Part shown: positions 4,836 to 7,759 of the stretch, piece after piece
Position numbering within the stretch: position 1 is the stretch's first letter
Layout: every line of letters starts with the position of its first letter
Assembly (NCBI GenBank): GCA_027080755.1
Contig: JALWQC010000118.1
Location: forward strand, 1 to 7,759
Reading direction: 5' to 3'
From: Paracoccaceae bacterium
GTDB lineage: Bacteria; Pseudomonadota; Alphaproteobacteria; Rhodobacterales; Rhodobacteraceae
Length of the DNA stretch: 7,759 bases
Notes under the pieces: generated by a model
What the model was told of the DNA's origin: nothing
The model's database searches: none
What the model saw: the letters and a program-made list of their open reading frames with translations, nothing else
Position numbers and translations under genes: made by a program

Positions 4836-6289
4836 TCCCCGCCCTCCACAGTCTGATCCGTCTGGTCCGTCTGGTCCGACTTGCCCGAAGGGTCTGCATA
4901 GCGGTCGTTCAGGTGCTGGATGTGCAGGGCCACCCCCTCGCGGATGCCGCGCAGCCGGCGCATGGCCCCCTTGCCCCAGCCGGCGGGGTTTTTGGCAAAC
5001 AGCGGGCGCCAGTAGGCGGTGCTTTTGCGAAAACCGGTGCGCAGGTCCAGCTCCATCTGGCCGAAAGCCTCTGTCAGGGTAGCGGCGACCCGTCCGGCGG
5101 CCAGAGTGCGCATCCAGAAATGATAGCTGCCCGCCATGACAAGCAGCGCCAGCAGACCCGCGCCGATCTCGGGCAGATGTGCCTTGATCCAGTCGAATCC
5201 GAACACTTCGGGCGCCGGCCACCAGCCGAAACCTATCATCGCCCCGGGCACTGCCAGCAACATCACCGCCAGCGCTATGCCGTCCCCGATCAAGACCAGC
5301 CGCCGCCAGCGCGCCAGCGCCTGACGCAACCGGGGAACCATGTCGTCCTCCAGCGTGTTGGCCACGGTTTCCAGCATGCTGACAATACGGTAATTGCGCT
5401 GCACCTCCACCTCGTCCATACGCCGGTGGATGGCGGCAAGGTCCGTGTCCCGTTTGGCGCTGAAGCGTTCCCGCAGGGCGCCGTCCTCGATCGGGACCGC
5501 GGCCCCCTCGTTATAGATCGTGAAAAACCGCCCCGCTGTCAGCCCCGCCTGCGCCAGCGCGCGCTGCCATGCGCCCACGACCTCTTCGGGGTTATCCTCG
5601 CGCGCGGCGGTGTCCATCTGGTTGAGAATATAGAAAAACTTCGTCGCATCGGTGCGGTTTTTCGTGCGTGCCACCAGATGCTCCAGCGTGTCCTGCATGG
5701 CGCCGGGCTCCGGGTGGCGGGCGTCGAAAAACACCAGCACCAGATCGGACAGGTCAATGATATGATCCGTCAGCCGCAGCGTAGAGCGCCGCTGGTCGTC
5801 CGCATCGAACCCCGGGGAATCGATCAGGATTTTCCCCTTGATCTTGTCCCGGTCGGTGGTGCGCAGCTGCAAATAGCTTTCGATCCGCTTGCCCTCGCCG
5901 GGGGCGACTTTTTCTATCTCGCGCGACATGCGGTAAAACGGAAACCGCGGGTCCGCATCCAGCGCGGTTCCGGGCAGGGTCTGCCCCGATTTGCCGTAAC
6001 AGATGACGGTAAACTTGTCGTCCACCGCCTGATTGCCGGTGCCTTGCAGCTTTTCCCCGACATAATCGTTGATAAAGGTGGATTTCCCCGCCGAGAACGT
6101 CCCCAGAATCGCGATCAGCGGCCACCAGGAAATCCGCCCCGCCAGCGAGGTTTCCCGGTCCAGCACCCCCATCCGGTACAGCATTTTGTCCAGCTTGAAA
6201 TAGGTTGGCAGGACCTCCACCACATCGGGGTTTTCGGCCTTTAGATGGGTTTCCAGATTGGCGAGACGGTTCTTCAGATATTCGTTCAT
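4832..6289 (-). CDS. Dynamin/EHD-like membrane GTPase
   Basis: This 485-residue protein belongs to the bacterial dynamin-like large GTPases and is closest in style to the EHD type, proteins that bind and deform membranes using GTP. Visible motifs are the P-loop GTFSAGKST (63-71), G3 DSPG (157-160) and G4 NQMD (223-226). A putative N-terminal helical stretch (about 1-50) precedes the G domain. After a helical segment (about 282-330) come two hydrophobic segments, about 331-356 and 375-391, which should form a membrane hairpin or paddle. A further helical part follows, then an acidic low-complexity tail with three DQT units. The ATG at 6289 has AGGG 7 nt upstream, and only 9 bp separate it from the TPR gene. 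Genes before and after are tightly packed, so it probably works with the ParA-like, TPR and M41-like proteins. The exact cellular process is unknown. Confidence 0.9.
   Translation of the reverse strand: MNEYLKNRLANLETHLKAENPDVVEVLPTYFKLDKMLYRMGVLDRETSLAGRISWWPLIAILGTFSAGKSTFINDYVGEKLQGTGNQAVDDKFTVICYGKSGQTLPGTALDADPRFPFYRMSREIEKVAPGEGKRIESYLQLRTTDRDKIKGKILIDSPGFDADDQRRSTLRLTDHIIDLSDLVLVFFDARHPEPGAMQDTLEHLVARTKNRTDATKFFYILNQMDTAAREDNPEEVVGAWQRALAQAGLTAGRFFTIYNEGAAVPIEDGALRERFSAKRDTDLAAIHRRMDEVEVQRNYRIVSMLETVANTLEDDMVPRLRQALARWRRLVLIGDGIALAVMLLAVPGAMIGFGWWPAPEVFGFDWIKAHLPEIGAGLLALLVMAGSYHFWMRTLAAGRVAATLTEAFGQMELDLRTGFRKSTAYWRPLFAKNPAGWGKGAMRRLRGIREGVALHIQHLNDRYADPSGKSDQTDQTDQTVEGGE
4851..4877. 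repeat. Three tandem 9-bp units in the dynamin-like gene
   Basis: GTCTGATCC, GTCTGGTCC and GTCTGGTCC follow one another at 4851-4859, 4860-4868 and 4869-4877 and encode three DQT-type units near the C-terminus of the dynamin-like protein. Because the unit is 9 bp, slippage would add or remove three residues without changing frame. Confidence 0.85.
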
Positions 6290-6298
6290 GGTTTTTCC

Positions 6299-6811
6299 CT
6301 ATTGCCGCGCATCGAAACGGGCTTGCAAGGCCTTGCCGCTGGCGGGGTCGATCTGCTGCAAAATCGCGATCATCGACAGGGCCAGCGTGCGGTCCCCCTG
6401 CTCCAGCGCCAGATCGGCAACCCTGGCAAACAGCGGCGCGGCCCGATCATATGCGCCCTGATCGTAATACAGATTGCCAAGTTCCCCAAGGGCGTCGATA
6501 TCCTGCGGGTCCTGTGCAAGGATCGCTTCATAGCCCGCAATCGCCGCCGCGCTGTCCTCGCCCCAATAGGCCTGCCGCGCCTTTTCCAGCGTTTTGCGGC
6601 GATCGAAGGGCGCGTCCGGCGCATCCGTCGGGGGGGCCGGCGGGCGGGTCAGTGCCGGAGTCGCCGGCTCCATCGAAGGCCGCGTGGCCACCACCAGCAC
6701 CTCCGGCGCCGGGTCCTTTGCAAAAAGCGCCAAGATCCGGTCCCGCTTGACAAAACCGTAAACCGCCAGCCCCAGCAGCAGATAGATCACAATCAAACGG
6801 GCAAAGGACAT
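6299..6811 (-). CDS. Membrane-anchored TPR protein
   Basis: This 170-residue protein has an N-terminal hydrophobic segment (about 5-22) with no cleavage-site-like sequence, so it is probably an uncleaved anchor. A Pro/Ala-rich linker (about 43-69) follows, then a helical tetratricopeptide-like region. Residues 73-104 and 105-138 fit two TPR units, with AYWGEDSAAAIAGYEAILAQ, DP and LGNLYYDQGAYDRAAPLFAR; a possible third covers 139-168. Such proteins usually act as adaptors. The topology is uncertain: VKRDR directly after the anchor would, by the positive-inside rule, favour a cytoplasmic C-terminus, where it could contact its neighbours' products. The ATG at 6811 has a perfect AGGAGG (6823-6818) 6 nt upstream. 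It lies 30 bp after the ParA-like gene and 9 bp before the dynamin-like gene. No specific partner can be read from the sequence. Confidence 0.8.
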   Translation of the reverse strand: MSFARLIVIYLLLGLAVYGFVKRDRILALFAKDPAPEVLVVATRPSMEPATPALTRPPAPPTDAPDAPFDRRKTLEKARQAYWGEDSAAAIAGYEAILAQDPQDIDALGELGNLYYDQGAYDRAAPLFARVADLALEQGDRTLALSMIAILQQIDPASGKALQARFDARQ

Positions 6812-6841
6812 CGCAAACCTCCTGTCTGAACGCCGGCCGGA

Positions 6842-7450
6842 TCAGCCGCCGCCGTATATTTCCTGCGCAAGGGATTCCAGCTCGGCCGCAGCCTTGCCGC
6901 CTGGCTCCAGCTCCTGCACCGCCAACCCTTCGGAGAAAGACCGCCGGAACGCCAGCCGTTGCACCAGTTTTGAGCGCAGCGCCGTCGTCAGCGCCCCCAG
7001 CGCCGCCAGCGTTTCGGCATTCTCGCGCGATCGCGGATGCGGGTCGGCGCGGTTCACAAAGGCGCGGATTTTCGGCAGGTTCCGGCCCCGTTCCTCGCGG
7101 ATAATGGCCAGAAAGCGCTGCGTGGCCCAGACATCCGCCTGCGAGGGCGTCACCGGTATCACCACCTGTCCGCAAGCCCGTATCGCCGCCCGCACCGCCC
7201 CCATGTCCGAGGTCCCGACATCAATCAGCCAGTCCCCGCGCGCCCCCTTTTCCGGCAGTTCCCGCACCACCTTCAGCGGCGGCTCTGTCCCGTCCTCCTG
7301 CCGGATTTTCGCCACATCGCCCAGCGTGCGCTGCGGGTCCAGATCACAGACCGTCACCAAACGCCCCTGCAACATCTGGCGAATGGCCAGATTGAAAACC
7401 ACGGTGCTTTTGCCGGTGCCACCTTTAAGATTTGCAAATAATGTCAGCAT
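6842..7450 (-). CDS. ParA/MinD-family P-loop ATPase
   Basis: This 202-residue ATPase belongs to the ParA/MinD/Soj class, which dimerise on ATP and position DNA, protein clusters or membrane complexes. The deviant Walker A motif KGGTGKST (9-16) includes the signature lysine Lys9. The A' motif CDLDPQ (35-40) is intact, Asp77 in WLIDVGT fits the Walker B position, and VIPVTPSQADVWATQRFL (97-114) fits the next conserved block. It is compact and lacks an N-terminal DNA-binding domain, as in small cargo-positioning ParAs. No ParB or centromere-like repeat is visible nearby, which argues against a chromosome or plasmid partition role. The ATG at 7450 is only 7 bp after the preceding stop and has only a weak GAG site, so translation may be coupled to the upstream gene. 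Its cargo is probably one of the operon's membrane proteins, by inference. Confidence 0.92.
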   Translation of the reverse strand: MLTLFANLKGGTGKSTVVFNLAIRQMLQGRLVTVCDLDPQRTLGDVAKIRQEDGTEPPLKVVRELPEKGARGDWLIDVGTSDMGAVRAAIRACGQVVIPVTPSQADVWATQRFLAIIREERGRNLPKIRAFVNRADPHPRSRENAETLAALGALTTALRSKLVQRLAFRRSFSEGLAVQELEPGGKAAAELESLAQEIYGGG

Positions 7451-7457
7451 GTTACGC

Positions 7458-7759
7458 TCAATTCTGCGGGGGCGCGGGGGCTGGCAGGTCCTGTTTTGTC
7501 CAGCCTTCGGGCAGGGTAAACAACGCCGGATCGACCGGCCCGACCACGATATCCTCCAACCGCCGCGCCGAGCCGTCGGGCAGTTCCTCGCGCAGGACCA
7601 CCCGCAGGCCGGTGTCAAACCACCAGTCGCCAAACAGGGGCGCCTGCCCCTTGCGTTGCAGTTCCATCCGCCAGTGTTCCACCTCGCGGCCCGCAAGGGT
7701 TTCCATCGCCTTGAAGGTCATCTGTTTCAGGCTGCCGTCGGGGTATTCCTCGCGCAGGG
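7458..7759 (-). CDS. Unknown protein with internal repeat, possibly LolA-like (C-terminal part only)
   Basis: The frame is open to the right edge, so the start is outside the window; the Met at 7721 is probably internal. Ninety-nine C-terminal residues are visible. LREEYPDGS at the edge recurs 54 residues later as LREELPDGS, and 22 of 25 underlying bases match (7734-7758 and 7572-7596). Between them is a Trp-rich beta-like stretch, HWRMELQRKG ... GDWWFDTGLRVVLREE. Near the end, PVDPALFTLPEGWTK resembles the closing segment of LolA-like or DUF4412-type proteins (typically ...slFevPaGy...), which would suggest a periplasmic or lipoprotein-related beta-sheet protein. That resemblance is weak. 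The tail is Pro/Ala-rich. The gene ends 7 bp before the ParA-like gene and is likely in the same transcript. Confidence 0.7.
   Translation of the reverse strand, partial: LREEYPDGSLKQMTFKAMETLAGREVEHWRMELQRKGQAPLFGDWWFDTGLRVVLREELPDGSARRLEDIVVGPVDPALFTLPEGWTKQDLPAPAPPQN

Noticed and set aside
4913..6244. Plus-strand open frame of 443 codons opposite the dynamin-like gene
   Set aside because: The opposite strand encodes a complete GTPase with all motifs; this translation shows no domain.
6842..7450. ParA-like gene as part of a chromosome or plasmid partition locus
   Set aside because: No ParB-like gene, no iterated centromere-like sites and no replication gene are visible; the neighbours are membrane-type proteins.
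1..7759. CRISPR arrays, insertion sequences, tRNA or rRNA genes
   Set aside because: No regularly spaced repeats, transposase-like frames with terminal inverted repeats, or tRNA/rRNA-like sequence was found on reading both strands.

Overview
This is a high-GC window (roughly 60%, except for an AT-rich patch near 3955-4030) with closely packed genes, nearly all on the minus strand. Protein style, codon use and gene content point to an alphaproteobacterium, most likely of the Rhodobacteraceae/Roseobacter group. The short LuxR paired with a LuxI, the MsbA-related ABC half-transporter and the type of acyl-CoA synthetase all fit this. That assignment is an inference from family resemblance, not a database match.

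Left part (1-2605, minus strand): the start of an AMP-binding acyl-CoA synthetase gene runs off the left edge. As given, it is broken by an in-frame TAG at codon 24 and its ATP-binding loop is altered. Upstream of it lies an intact MsbA-like ABC exporter (membrane domain fused to ATPase, 598 aa).

Middle (2648-4267): a complete quorum-sensing unit. A LuxR-family acyl-homoserine-lactone (AHL) receptor/regulator (3342-3953) is followed on the same strand, 58 bp later, by a LuxI-family AHL synthase (2696-3283). The two genes share a 19-bp element (14/19 identical) just before or over their starts. The luxR copy forms an imperfect palindrome resembling a lux box, so both genes are plausible direct LuxR targets. 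Diverging from luxR on the plus strand is a 59-codon gene with a ribosome binding site and a strong intrinsic terminator; I do not recognise it. It is the only plus-strand gene I can support.

Right part (4278-7759, minus strand): a tight five-gene cluster that reads as one operon. In transcription order it holds a partial protein with an internal 54-residue-period repeat (possibly LolA-like), a ParA-family ATPase, a membrane-anchored tetratricopeptide (TPR) protein, a dynamin/EHD-like GTPase with a membrane hairpin, and a stand-alone M41 (FtsH protease-domain) relative. The last lacks the AAA+ module and carries Tyr in place of the first zinc-ligand His. Gaps are 7, 30, 9 and -4 bp. A P-loop positioning ATPase, a membrane-remodelling GTPase, a TPR adaptor and a protease-like protein together suggest a membrane-associated assembly. 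I cannot match this combination to a characterised system, and it is the best candidate here for something undescribed.
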